Counted from the first letter of the stretch, positions 1 through 8,397 are shown. The stretch is 64,000 nucleotides of DNA from Anaerolineales bacterium UBA6055 (GCA_002428985.1 DIYL01000056.1:1-64000), one strand, 5' to 3'. Numbers and translations: made by a program. Notes: generated by a model not told the origin, from the letters alone.

Positions 1-40
1 CTCTTAAACGAAACTCAGGTTAGTTAGGTAAACCATAATT

Positions 41-532
41 ATGTTGCCACAACGAAAAGCAAATCGACTCAGAGATTATGATTATGCACAAGATGGTGCA
101 TACTTTCTGACGATTTGTATTCAAAATCGCTTGAAATTATTGGGTGATGTCGATGATCAAATTATGACGTGTAGCAAAGCAGGTCATATGGTTTCAGAAT
201 ATTGGTTAAAATTACCGGAAAAATTTGAGGATATACAACTTGATTTTTGGGTCGTCATGCCAAATCATTTTCACGGAATCCTCGTGATTAATCGGCTTGA
301 ATAACAAACTCTCTGTACTTCAATACCAGACGTGATGCAATAGTTTAAAACGATGACAACCAATAGATATATTCAAGGTGTGAAATCAGAGGGATGGCAA
401 CGCTTTGATAAACGACTTTGGCAACATAGTTATTATGATCGTATTATACGCAATGAGGTTGAATTGAATATCATCCAGGAATATGTACAAACCAACCCAG
501 CTAGTTGGAAGAAGATACGTTTTATGCATTAA
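41..532 (+). pseudogene. REP-associated tyrosine transposase (RAYT, Y1/HUH family), nonsense-disrupted
   Basis: The reading frame begins MLPQRKANRLRDYDY and carries the metal-binding HFH of MPNHFHGI, typical of REP-associated Y1 transposases that cut and rejoin single-stranded DNA. It stops at TAA 302-304, yet the same frame continues with recognisable C-terminal RAYT sequence (NRYIQGVK, LWQHSYYDRIIRNE with the candidate catalytic tyrosine, then TNPASW) to TAA 530-532. A second in-frame stop, TAG, lies at 341-343. The part between HFH and the C-terminal block looks shorter than in intact relatives, so a small deletion is likely as well. Read as a whole it is a dead gene of about 160 codons. 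A REP-type hairpin lies 10 bases downstream. Family assignment is firm; loss of function is inferred from the two stops. Confidence 0.85.
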
Positions 533-540
533 AGAAGAGA

Positions 541-573
541 GCGGACGAACACACGGGTTCGTCCCTACATAGA
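541..573. repeat. REP-like hairpin beside the RAYT remnant
   Basis: GGACGAAC (543-550) and GTTCGTCC (557-564) form a perfect 8-bp stem with a 6-base loop, followed by CCTACATAGA. The tail CCCTACATAGA recurs after another hairpin at 11167-11196, and the outer GTAGG/CCTAC arms recur at 4813-4844 and 30317-30346. Such palindromes are the usual substrates of RAYT transposases. Confidence 0.65.
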
Positions 574-633
574 TCGTTCTATCAAATTGGCAACGGATAA
601 ATACTCAAACTTGTATAATATCCTTTTTAAAGA

Positions 634-2043
634 TTACCCATCTGCCAGCAGACGATCAACTGAATCCGCGAGTTGACGCAAATTGTTGACCATAAACACA
701 TTATCCGCATACATGCTATATTCCCACATGTCGCTGTCGCCGGTGACCCACTGGGTGCGCGGTTCAGGGCAGAACCAGATCAAACGGCGGGCTTTACGTT
801 GCATCTCTTGTGCAATATCAAGGCGTGGGTCGTTATAGTTGTTGCGTCCGTCTCCGAAGAACAAGATTGTTGTCCGGCTATCAATCAGGTGCATGTGCTC
901 CTTCTTGAAGGTGTTCAGACTTTTGCCGAGATCGGTGCTGTAATATCCTGGTGGGTTTTCCATCATGATCCGTCCGACAGCTTCTTTGGGTGGGAGCTCA
1001 GTTAAAACAGTGCTGACATCCACCATATCATCGATGAAAATATAGCTGTGGGTGCGACGAACTTGGTCGGATAGCTCATAAACCATCGTCAACAAAAATT
1101 CGACCGCATAACGCATCGACGTACTCAAGTCGCAGATCAGAATCAGACTTGGTTTTTTGTGTTTTTTACGGTGCGAAATTTCGATTGGTACACCACCATA
1201 GCGCATATTATTGCGGATGGTTTTGCGCGGGTCGAATTGTCCACTTTTGGCACGTTTTTGACGCAAACTTGCACGTGTGCGTAGACGTGCGGCTAAACGA
1301 CGGACTTCATCGCGTACATCATCAATATCCCCACTGCTGAGGCGTTGTAGCGGCACATCGAGCAAGTCAGGACGTTCACGGGGTTCTTTATCTGCCATTT
1401 GTTCGGCAAGTGATTGACCCACATATTGTGAAATCTGATCCGAGAGACCCTGTAAATTGTCGCGTAGCATCTGTTCCAATTCAGCGAGGGCTTCATCACT
1501 CATACCCATTTCCGATAGTTCATTGAGCAATTCATCTAGCATCCGCTCCAATTGGACGAGACCTGCTTGACGATTCATGCGACGTTCAAACCATTGGCGC
1601 ATATACATCTCGTCGCCTTGTGGCAATCCCGACATATCGCCCATCTGTTGCATGTCTTCATCACTAAAGTTTTTGCCATCGAGCAATTGTTGTAACAAAT
1701 CACGGAGTGCATCCATATTACCCATCAAGGACTGCATCGCCTGTTGGAGCATTTCCTGCTGTTCTGGCGTGAGTTGATCTAAGATATTTTCTAGCGGGGG
1801 TTTGTTGTTGCTAAAAAATAATGGGAAGAAATAATCAAACGTATCTTGTGACCGATGATCTTTTACCAGTGTGGCTTTCATAGTGTGCTTGAATGTATCA
1901 ACATCTTTGATACCAGTATGATCGACACCAAACATCGCGTCCTGACTTTCCGCCAATGAGATACGAACTCCGGCGGCACGTAGGGCACGTATAAATTCAA
2001 CCATTCGTTTTTGCATAACAGTGACCTTATTTTCTTCTACCAT
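634..2043 (-). CDS. VWA domain-containing protein, CoxE-like
   Basis: The N-terminal 200 residues are acidic and helical and the C-terminal part (about 295-465) is a von Willebrand A domain. It contains a MIDAS metal site, DLSTS near residue 305, the later STD threonine, and GDGRN near residue 396. CoxE-type VWA proteins normally act with a MoxR AAA ATPase in metal-centre insertion or complex assembly, but no MoxR gene is adjacent here. The first ATG has no clear ribosome site. The internal ATG at 2014-2016 (MQKRMVEF) is preceded by AAGG at a 9-base spacing and may be the true start. Confidence 0.85.
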   Translation of the reverse strand: MVEENKVTVMQKRMVEFIRALRAAGVRISLAESQDAMFGVDHTGIKDVDTFKHTMKATLVKDHRSQDTFDYFFPLFFSNNKPPLENILDQLTPEQQEMLQQAMQSLMGNMDALRDLLQQLLDGKNFSDEDMQQMGDMSGLPQGDEMYMRQWFERRMNRQAGLVQLERMLDELLNELSEMGMSDEALAELEQMLRDNLQGLSDQISQYVGQSLAEQMADKEPRERPDLLDVPLQRLSSGDIDDVRDEVRRLAARLRTRASLRQKRAKSGQFDPRKTIRNNMRYGGVPIEISHRKKHKKPSLILICDLSTSMRYAVEFLLTMVYELSDQVRRTHSYIFIDDMVDVSTVLTELPPKEAVGRIMMENPPGYYSTDLGKSLNTFKKEHMHLIDSRTTILFFGDGRNNYNDPRLDIAQEMQRKARRLIWFCPEPRTQWVTGDSDMWEYSMYADNVFMVNNLRQLADSVDRLLADG

Positions 2044-2355
2044 GCGAGGAAGTGTCTACTAATGGTAGACGATTTTAAGGGGCAAGGCAAGCAACTCGCT
2101 GTTTTTCTTAGATATAGCTGATGAAGTTATGATTTGGAAAGTGGACTACATGATACAACACGCTTTCATTATCGTACGATGGTAATCAGCCTATGTCATT
2201 GTCCAGTATGGCTAGGTTGTGGCTGGAGATATTGCTTAAAAGTTAGTGAGTTCTTAATCGCTCCAATAAGTTTCATACACTAATCACAGCACTGGCTTAA
2301 ATATGACCAATACAGTTTATATATATTAAAAACGTAAACGAAGGAGTCATGCTTT
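2044..2355. other. intergenic region, 312 bases
   Basis: This lies between divergent genes and must hold the promoters of both. I see AT-rich sequence at 2318-2338 just before the AAGGAG ribosome site of the DUF2188 gene, but no convincing -35/-10 pair and no repeat. Confidence 0.5.
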
Positions 2356-2589
2356 ATGGCAAACACAACATCTAAAAACCAAGTTGTATTTTCACACGAT
2401 GACGGTTGGGCAGTCTGTAAAGAAGGTAGTAACCGTGCAACTGCTGTATTTGAAACGCGTGACGAAGCAATGGAACGTGCCCGCGAACTTGCAGATAATC
2501 AAGATGGGGATGTCTATTACATGTACACAGGAAAGAGATATCCGAAAGACCGATCAGACTCTGACGAAAATACAACAGAAAATAATTAG
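2356..2589 (+). CDS. DUF2188 domain-containing protein
   Basis: A 77-residue protein with the DUF2188 pattern: a GWAVCKEGS core, then RATAVFETRDEAMERARELA and a DGDVYY strand. The family is small, soluble and of unknown role; its members are often found in stress-related small-protein sets. The start is well fixed by AAGGAG at 2341-2346, 9 bases before ATG. The C-terminal tail (about 60-77) is hydrophilic and low in complexity. A second, damaged copy of the same domain follows in the same frame directly after the TAG stop. Confidence 0.85.
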   Translation: MANTTSKNQVVFSHDDGWAVCKEGSNRATAVFETRDEAMERARELADNQDGDVYYMYTGKRYPKDRSDSDENTTENN

Positions 2590-2758
2590 GTGGTTTATCC
2601 CCATGACAACGGTTGGGCAGTCTGTAAAGAGGGTAGTGACAGAGCAACAGTTGTTTTCGAAACGCGTGATGAAGCAATGAACCGTGCATATGAGCTCGCA
2701 GACAATCAAAATGGCGATGTCTATGTATACAGGTAAAGAAAACCACGAAATGGCATAA
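2590..2758 (+). pseudogene. tandem, degraded second DUF2188 copy
   Basis: Immediately after the TAG stop of the DUF2188 gene, the same frame continues as VVYPHDNGWAVCKEGSDRA and onward through FETRDEAMNRAYELADNQ to GDVYVYR, stopping at TAA 2734-2736. It matches the upstream gene almost residue by residue. Near the end a deletion of about 5 bases (TACAT lost between GTCTAT and GTA) shifts the frame. The original tail MYTGKENHEMA can be read from 2723 to the stop at 2756-2758. The separating TAG lies where copy one has a CAA glutamine codon. A GTG at 2590 could serve as a reinitiation start, but there is no ribosome site, so I treat this as a decaying duplicate. Confidence 0.75.
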
Positions 2759-2777
2759 GCCCAAATTTCATTAGAAG

Positions 2778-2809
2778 CGTGTGATTCATATATTACACGT
2801 TTTTGTTTT
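2778..2809 (+). terminator. rho-independent terminator after the DUF2188 pair
   Basis: CGTGTGAT (2778-2785) pairs with ATTACACG (2792-2799) around a 6-base loop and is followed by TTTTTGTTTT. Confidence 0.75.
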
Positions 2810-2921
2810 GATGCATGTTTAAAATCACCCATATAACTAAATTTGGTATGACCTCGTCATGCGTAGAATTAACAAACTTCGTCTATGATGACACTAAAAT
2901 CAGCATAGGCGAGGAGCACAT

Positions 2922-3482
2922 ATGAATCATCGAGACCATGTGAATTTGATTAAAAATGGCATTCCTGAAGTTGGTGGTACATGGGCAGATTTAGGGTCGG
3001 GTGGTGGTGCGTTTACTCTAGCACTAGCTGAGTGTATCGGAGATGAGGGATTTATCTATTCGATTGACCGTGATAATGGCTCACTGCGCCGACAAGTTAA
3101 GACGATGCAATCTCAATTCCCCGGTATGAAAGTAAAGTATATTCCTGCTGATTTTACACACCCATTAGATCTTCCGGCATTAGACGGGATAATTATGGCG
3201 AATTCGTTACACTTTGTGGCGGATAAATTGCCTGTACTTCAACAATGCCTACATTACCTCAAGTCTGAGGGGCGATTGATTATCGTTGAATACAATACTG
3301 ATAAAGGGAATCGCTGGGTACCACATCCGTTGACTTATGAAAAATGGGAAACTTTAGCGACCAAAGCTGGCTTTGCCGAAACGACCCTACTTAAGACGCG
3401 TCCGAGCAGTTTCCTTGGAGAATTTTTCTCGGCAGTTAGCATCACGCCACCCAAAGATAAGGATTCCGAAACGTCCACTTAA
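2922..3482 (+). CDS. class I SAM-dependent methyltransferase
   Basis: A 186-residue Rossmann-fold methyltransferase. Motif I is DLGSGGGAFTLALA (residues 23-36). The acidic residue binding the ribose is in YSIDRD (about 46-51). Motif II is near PADF and the post-II strand in DGIIMANSLHFV. The substrate cannot be named; it resembles the short methyltransferase-11 type that acts on small molecules. The start is supported by GAGGAG at 2912-2917. It appears monocistronic, between a terminator and the next secreted protein gene. Confidence 0.85.
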   Translation: MNHRDHVNLIKNGIPEVGGTWADLGSGGGAFTLALAECIGDEGFIYSIDRDNGSLRRQVKTMQSQFPGMKVKYIPADFTHPLDLPALDGIIMANSLHFVADKLPVLQQCLHYLKSEGRLIIVEYNTDKGNRWVPHPLTYEKWETLATKAGFAETTLLKTRPSSFLGEFFSAVSITPPKDKDSETST

Positions 3483-3611
3483 TATCTGTCTTATGTTGAA
3501 CCATATAATGATAGTAAATGAGCCTGCTCCAAATATGTCATAAGTGTGATGGTGTCAGTTTAGAGCGTCTCAATTTTGTATAGATAGATTATCGACAAGG
3601 ACAATGTCTGC

Positions 3612-4772
3612 ATGAAAAAGCAAAGTTTACTGTTAGCCATGATGCTCGTGATGACACTCACGATTGGCTTATTCCTGACCCCGACGCCAACACTCGCAAT
3701 TACAAAAGTCACTCCCACGCCTGACCCTGCTGGTAGCGAGGTAGAAGAATCATCATTTGATGTTGAAACCTTACTTGAAGAAGCGATCGAAAAAATTGAA
3801 GCACAAGATTACGCGGGCGCTATCAATGATCTAGACATTATTGTCTCGATGGATGCAACACTCTGGGACGCATATTTTTTCCGTGGATTCGCTCAATCTG
3901 AAGTTGGCGATTTTGATCGTGCTATTGATGATTACACTCGAGCGATTAGTATTCGCCCATATGATTGGACGACCTATAGTCTACGCGGTGACTTATATCT
4001 ACGCACTGAAGATTTGGCACAAGCCAACCTTGATTATGATCAAACACTTTACTTGAACCCACGCTACTTCCAAGCGTATGCGGGTAAAGCCGTGTTGTAC
4101 TTACAACGCGGTGACGATGCAACCTCTCTCATCTACCAAGGGATTTTTGAAGCATTACGATCCAGCGCGAATGGTAACACAAATGAAGCCTTTGATATTC
4201 TAAACAGTACACTGGAAAATACTGATACTGTTCCTGTGCCCGAAGAACTGGGTTACGTTTACTACAACCTTGCCAACCTCAACATTAGCGAGAGTAATTG
4301 GGCGGATGCACTGGATGCAATGAACGAAGCAATTGCGCTCCAACCTGAGATGCAAGATTATTACATGGCACGTGGTTTCATCTATTCCGAAACTGATGAA
4401 TTAGCTTTGGCTGCACCTGATTTCTATCAACGGATAACATTGGTGGAATCATCCCAAGTTGATGATGTGCTTGACTTAGGCGAAACGGTAACTGTTGATA
4501 TGGATTATGGGGTTGTTGCTCGCCTTACATTTAGTGGCGAAGCAGGGCAAAACATCACTTTGACAGCACGTGATAGCCTTGGTGTGGGTGTTGATCCTTT
4601 GCTTGTGTTACTCGATGCAGATGGCAATCCGATTGCAGGTAACGATGATGGTGGTGGTGAATTAGATTCGCTCATTAACGATTACAATCTGCCAGAAACG
4701 GGTACATATACCGCTGTTGTTAGTCATGCAAATGGCGGCTTTACCGGTACTGTGACTGTAAGCTTGAAGTAG
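3612..4772 (+). CDS. secreted TPR protein with C-terminal PPC domain
   Basis: A 386-residue exported protein. Residues 1-29 form a signal peptide (KK, then a long hydrophobic core, ending near TLA), followed by a Thr/Pro/Glu-rich linker. Tetratricopeptide repeats run from about 50 to 290 (for example YFFRGFAQSEVGDFDRAIDDY). Residues 295-386 are a bacterial pre-peptidase C-terminal (PPC) beta-sandwich with ARLTFSGEAGQNITLTA and PETGTYTAVV. No lipobox cysteine is present, so it is probably released or held by the envelope. AAGGA precedes the start at 3597-3601. Role: likely extracytoplasmic protein binding; the partner is unknown. Confidence 0.8.
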   Translation: MKKQSLLLAMMLVMTLTIGLFLTPTPTLAITKVTPTPDPAGSEVEESSFDVETLLEEAIEKIEAQDYAGAINDLDIIVSMDATLWDAYFFRGFAQSEVGDFDRAIDDYTRAISIRPYDWTTYSLRGDLYLRTEDLAQANLDYDQTLYLNPRYFQAYAGKAVLYLQRGDDATSLIYQGIFEALRSSANGNTNEAFDILNSTLENTDTVPVPEELGYVYYNLANLNISESNWADALDAMNEAIALQPEMQDYYMARGFIYSETDELALAAPDFYQRITLVESSQVDDVLDLGETVTVDMDYGVVARLTFSGEAGQNITLTARDSLGVGVDPLLVLLDADGNPIAGNDDGGGELDSLINDYNLPETGTYTAVVSHANGGFTGTVTVSLK

Positions 4773-4812
4773 TCATATGTTGTATAGACTTCGCTAAAGC
4801 GTTTGTTAAACT

Positions 4813-4844
4813 TGTAGGATAGGGTTCGTAAACCTTATCCTACA
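4813..4844. repeat. 14-bp stem hairpin, REP-like, possible terminator
   Basis: TGTAGGATAGGGTT (4813-4826) pairs with AACCTTATCCTACA (4831-4844), with a single G.T and a CGTA loop. It follows the TPR gene but has no T-run. Its outer TGTAGG/CCTACA arms match the other GTAGG-ended hairpins in this window. Confidence 0.65.
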
Positions 4845-4948
4845 TGCACATTATGTGATTTGATTTATCAATTATTTCGTAACTTCGACTCAAAAAACCT
4901 AAAATAAATTCCAAGATACTTTTTAAAACCCAATTAAAGGCATTATTA

Positions 4949-6142
4949 ATGGTACCCTCAACCGAAACATTTTTCTCTAATATAGATTTTTATAACCTTG
5001 ATATGCACTTAACGGATGATCAGAAAGCCATACGTCAACGCGTGCGTGATTACCTCGAAGTTGATGTTATGCCTCATATCAATCCTTATTGGGAAAAAGC
5101 CGAATTCCCCTATGATATGGCGATGAAAATGAAAGATCTCGGCATCATGGGCGGGTTATTGGGTGAACATGGTGCAGCAGGGCTTGATCCTGTTGAGTTT
5201 GGGCTGGTCGCGTATGAGCTGTCCAAAGCTGATGGAAGTATCGGTACATTTTATGGAGTTCATTCTGGCTTAGCCATGGGATCGATTGGCCTGCTTGGTG
5301 ATGAGGAGCAAAAAGCATGCTGGTTACCGGATATGGTCACATTAGACAAAATCGGTGCATTCGGTCTAACAGAACCTGAGGTTGGGTCGAATGCTGCACG
5401 TGTTAAAACGACTGCACGTAAAGACGGTGATAGTTACATTCTCAATGGTGCTAAACGCTGGATTGGTAATGCGTCGATGTCGAATTTATTGATTATCTGG
5501 GCACGGGATGAAGATAGTGGACAGTTCGGTGGCTATGTCATCGAGAATGCTAGTGAAACAGAAGGCGTTACTCTAAGTGATATCTGGGGCAAAATATCGA
5601 AACGTGCTGTGCTGAATGTTGATATTAAGTTAGACAATGTGCGTGTTCCTAAAGCGAATAAATTGGCTTATGCCACCAGCTTTAAAGATGCGGCAAAAGT
5701 TCTAAGGAATGGTCGCTATAGTGCGGGATGGACAGCAGCAGGAACAGCATCTGGTGCATTTGAATTGGCGTTGAAATATACAAAAGAGCGCGAACAATTT
5801 GGTAAACCTATCGCCAGCTATCAGCTGATTCAACAAAAACTGGTTGAAATGGTGACTGAAATTACCCTCATGCAAACGTTGAATTTCCAGATGGCGCGGT
5901 TACTTGAACGCGATGAATTGAGTGAGGGCATGGTGTCGATGGCAAAATACAATAACGCTCGTAAAGCACGTTATGTCACCCGTTTAGCGCGGGAATGCCT
6001 TGGGGGTAATGGAATTGTGATTGATAATCATATTGCCCGTCTGATGCTCGATACCGAAGCTGTCTATACCTATGAAGGTACGAACGAGATCAATTTATTG
6101 CTGATTGGGCGTGAGTTGACAGGCATTAATGCCTTGACATAG
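4949..6142 (+). CDS. acyl-CoA dehydrogenase, glutaryl-CoA dehydrogenase-like
   Basis: A 397-residue FAD enzyme that oxidises acyl-CoA thioesters in the cytoplasm and passes electrons to ETF. Family signatures are GAFGLTEPEVGSN (FAD/substrate), KRWIGNA, the helix YTKEREQFGKPIASYQ, and GGNGI. The catalytic base lies in YEGTNEIN (Glu376), and the C-terminal LLIGRELTG is typical of the glutaryl-CoA dehydrogenase branch. I cannot tell from sequence alone whether it also decarboxylates. AAAGG at 4936-4940 supports the ATG. A terminator follows at 6336. Confidence 0.88.
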   Translation: MVPSTETFFSNIDFYNLDMHLTDDQKAIRQRVRDYLEVDVMPHINPYWEKAEFPYDMAMKMKDLGIMGGLLGEHGAAGLDPVEFGLVAYELSKADGSIGTFYGVHSGLAMGSIGLLGDEEQKACWLPDMVTLDKIGAFGLTEPEVGSNAARVKTTARKDGDSYILNGAKRWIGNASMSNLLIIWARDEDSGQFGGYVIENASETEGVTLSDIWGKISKRAVLNVDIKLDNVRVPKANKLAYATSFKDAAKVLRNGRYSAGWTAAGTASGAFELALKYTKEREQFGKPIASYQLIQQKLVEMVTEITLMQTLNFQMARLLERDELSEGMVSMAKYNNARKARYVTRLARECLGGNGIVIDNHIARLMLDTEAVYTYEGTNEINLLLIGRELTGINALT

Positions 6143-6335
6143 ACATGTAAGAGGTTACATAAATCACTCATATGGGTGTAGCGGGGGTATAGTAAATTTG
6201 TTATTCTATAAGTGAATGTGAGTAACATTCCGACCATCTAACAACCTACACACATACACAATGGTATGCGTCATATCCAAAATACATACTATTGTGAGGT
6301 GGTCACATTTGTGATAATAACACAAAATTCCCCTA

Positions 6336-6367
6336 CGGCGTGCCAAAACGGTGCGTCGTTTTGTTTT
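6336..6367 (+). terminator. rho-independent terminator downstream of the acyl-CoA dehydrogenase gene
   Basis: CGGCGTGCC (6336-6344), loop AAAAC and GGTGCGTCG (6350-6358) are followed by TTTTGTTTT. Its core, GCGTGCCAAAACGGTGCG, recurs at 54329 and, inverted, at 56630. The T-run overlaps the stop codon of the convergent gene. Confidence 0.8.
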
Positions 6368-6875
6368 ACCCTTGCTTGAATGCTTGACCCTTAGCAACGT
6401 ATTCAATGGCACTTAATCGAATGCCTTGAATTTCTTCGTCGGTTAATTCACGCACAGCTTTCGCGGGGCTACCAATAATCAAGGAGTTATCAGGAAAAAC
6501 TTTATTCTGGGTGACAAGTGCCCCTGCCCCAACAACACAATTTGTTCCGATTTGTGCACCGTTAAGAACAATCGCACCCATCCCAATTAGGCTGTTATCA
6601 CCAACGGTTGCGCCATGTACAATTGCGCGATGTCCAACTGTTACACCTTCGCCAATCACCAAGGGGAAACCGGGGTCGGCATGGCAGACTGCACCATCTT
6701 GGATATTGGTATTTGCGCCGATCGATAAGTATTCTGTATCACCCCGTAACACCGCTGTAAACCACACACTAACATTTTCACCAAGCGTCACATCACCGAC
6801 GACGACTGCTCCGTCTGCAATCCACGCCGATGGATCAATTTTTTCTGGCTGATGATGCGTATTGTATTCCGGCAT
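6366..6875 (-). CDS. gamma carbonic anhydrase family protein (hexapeptide repeat)
   Basis: A left-handed beta-helix built from hexapeptide repeats (VVVGDV, VSIGAN, VTVGHR and similar). The family is Cam/YrdA/PaaY, trimeric zinc or iron enzymes that hydrate CO2 or have lost activity. The three metal ligands are present: His in CHAD and the pair in GHRAIVHG (about residues 65, 82 and 87 from the start chosen here). I chose ATG at 6873-6875 because AAAGGA lies 6 bases upstream. A longer frame from a TTG at 6902 is possible. The length (169 residues) suits the family. Confidence 0.85.
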   Translation of the reverse strand: MPEYNTHHQPEKIDPSAWIADGAVVVGDVTLGENVSVWFTAVLRGDTEYLSIGANTNIQDGAVCHADPGFPLVIGEGVTVGHRAIVHGATVGDNSLIGMGAIVLNGAQIGTNCVVGAGALVTQNKVFPDNSLIIGSPAKAVRELTDEEIQGIRLSAIEYVAKGQAFKQG

Positions 6876-6975
6876 AGCAAAATCCTTTGCAAGTGAAACC
6901 AAAAGAAGCTAGATCTGATTATACTGTTGTTTATTAAGTGAGGGGAGTTATAGATAGATGATGTCAAAAGAATAG

Positions 6976-7058
6976 TGACGGCGGTGGGACTTGAACCCAC
7001 ACGCCCTTGCGAGCAGAAGTTTTTAAGACTTCCGTGTCTGCCATTCCACCACGCCGCC
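6976..7058 (-). tRNA. tRNA-Leu (anticodon TAA)
   Basis: On the minus strand the acceptor arm GGCGGCG pairs with CGCCGTC, and the discriminator is A. The T arm is GTGGG-TTCAAGT-CCCAC. The anticodon arm is GAAGT-CTTAAAA-ACTTC with TAA at the anticodon positions. A long variable arm (TGCTCGCAAGGGCGT) marks it as a class II tRNA, consistent with leucine. CCA is not encoded. The first base coincides with the last base of the stop codon of the upstream gene at 7058-7783, so the two are probably on one transcript. Confidence 0.93.
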
Positions 7059-7783
7059 TAATCCTTGTGACAGGATATAGAATCAAGTATACCGACAGAC
7101 CGTCTTTTGTCAATATTGACCCTTATCTTCGGTCCATTACGTACGATTTTGAAATCTACATTTAATGCCCGCAAAGCCCAACAGCAGGTTGCCGCTATAT
7201 TATGTGATACGTTAGTGAAGTTATATGATGCGTACTGATATTTGCCTACTGTCCGAATGTAACGAGATCCATCAGAGTGCATCAATCCACGAATAAATGG
7301 TTGATGATCGATAATATTGATTTGCCACTGTTTTAGGCTTACATCACGATTATGTTTAACACCTTCACCATGTTGAGGGAATAATTTCGGAAGTCGATTG
7401 CTAAAGACAGTAACATTAATTGCTCTCGAATTGGTGATCTTATGAACTGTAACTTTATTATCTGGTAGCAAATATTCTAATGACTCAATCGCCATATTGA
7501 TAACTTTAGGATAAATGCTATCCAATGTAATCCTCAGTCGATATGTTTTTCTCACCAAGGATATGTGACCATCACCAAGATACAAACCAAGTGCATATGA
7601 ATAATGTTGTTTCCACAAATCAACATCAATTGGTGTTCTTTTGACGAGATTCTTTTTCTGCCAGTCTTGTTTTTGATAATACTGCAATAGTGAATGATGC
7701 ACGCCTAAACTCTGCGCGACAGAGCGAACGGATTCACCGTCTTCGATGCGTTGTCTCGCATTTAACAAATCCGAAGTTTGCAT
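7058..7783 (-). CDS. HTH plus double LAGLIDADG-like protein (homing-endonuclease-like), adjoining tRNA-Leu
   Basis: A 241-residue protein with an N-terminal helix-turn-helix (about 8-40, containing SVRSVAQSLGVHHSLLQYY). It then has two LAGLIDADG-type motifs, ALGLYLGDG (Asp71) and FIRGLMHSDG (Asp near 170). Both end in the acidic residue that would bind the catalytic metal. Actinobacteria have similar stand-alone proteins with FPQHG and KH blocks, usually called HTH proteins or putative regulators. ATG is preceded by AGGA at 7 bases, inside the end of the DUF1684 gene only 8 bases away, so the two are coupled. The TAG stop (7058-7060) shares one base with tRNA-Leu. Whether it cuts DNA or regulates is unknown. 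Confidence 0.7.
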   Translation of the reverse strand: MQTSDLLNARQRIEDGESVRSVAQSLGVHHSLLQYYQKQDWQKKNLVKRTPIDVDLWKQHYSYALGLYLGDGHISLVRKTYRLRITLDSIYPKVINMAIESLEYLLPDNKVTVHKITNSRAINVTVFSNRLPKLFPQHGEGVKHNRDVSLKQWQINIIDHQPFIRGLMHSDGSRYIRTVGKYQYASYNFTNVSHNIAATCCWALRALNVDFKIVRNGPKIRVNIDKRRSVGILDSISCHKD

Positions 7784-7791
7784 GATGTATC

Positions 7792-8397
7792 CTAAATATC
7801 TAGCACTTTCTCGCCGACGGGAATCTCAAAATCGACTTTACTTTCTTGTGGCGCTAGTGGGCATACCCAACGATAATTGTAACTACACGATGGGTTATAG
7901 GCATAATTGAAGTTCATCATTAAATCACCGTCACGCTGTCCGAGGTCTGCACCTTTAATCGTGTCATACAGATAACGACCGGCACCGTAAGTCGTCTTTT
8001 TGTTGGTTGCATCGCCAAATGGGATAAAAATCCCGCCACCATAGCCCATAATCCAGAATACACTCAATGTGCCTGTACCTGTTGGGAGCGTAAATGTGAC
8101 TTCACCGACACGTTTATATTGAATTTCACCATCATCACCGACATCAACATGATACTCTTTGGGCTCGACATCAGAATTAAATGTGCCAACTACATCATAT
8201 GCCGGATCATAGTCGTAGTATTGCAATCCATTGAATTTGCCTTTCTGCTCAAAATCGAGTGCCGATTGAGAGTGGTTGGCAAATAGGTCATCGCGGGTAG
8301 CGACCCATGTCTCATAAATAGATTTATCGGCGTTGTGTTCGCGGACTGTTGCATAGAGATTGCTAACGGTGCGACGGTAACTGAGTAGGTCAAGCAT
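7792..8397 (-). CDS. DUF1684 domain-containing protein
   Basis: A 201-residue DUF1684 protein. The diagnostic C-terminal block is present: MNFNYAYNPSCSYN, then RWVCPLAPQE and IPVGEKV. The family is widespread, cytoplasmic and uncharacterised, with a beta-rich fold and conserved Asn/Cys/Tyr residues that suggest an enzyme. The ATG at 8395-8397 has AAAGG at a 9-base spacing. The ATG three codons upstream touches that ribosome site and is less likely. The gene is first in a compact group with the HTH/LAGLIDADG-like gene and tRNA-Leu. Confidence 0.85.
   Translation of the reverse strand: MLDLLSYRRTVSNLYATVREHNADKSIYETWVATRDDLFANHSQSALDFEQKGKFNGLQYYDYDPAYDVVGTFNSDVEPKEYHVDVGDDGEIQYKRVGEVTFTLPTGTGTLSVFWIMGYGGGIFIPFGDATNKKTTYGAGRYLYDTIKGADLGQRDGDLMMNFNYAYNPSCSYNYRWVCPLAPQESKVDFEIPVGEKVLDI

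Noticed and set aside
673..1777. Long open frames on the plus strand inside the VWA gene
   Set aside because: They are shadows of the minus-strand VWA gene, lack ribosome sites and have no domain content.
2372..2832. Minus-strand open frames over the DUF2188 pair (His/Cys-rich)
   Set aside because: Antisense to a clear, conserved gene; the odd composition follows from the complement of that gene.
7058..7783. Intein or group I intron endonuclease in the tRNA
   Set aside because: The tRNA-Leu is uninterrupted and the protein gene lies outside it; no intron core or splice junctions are visible.
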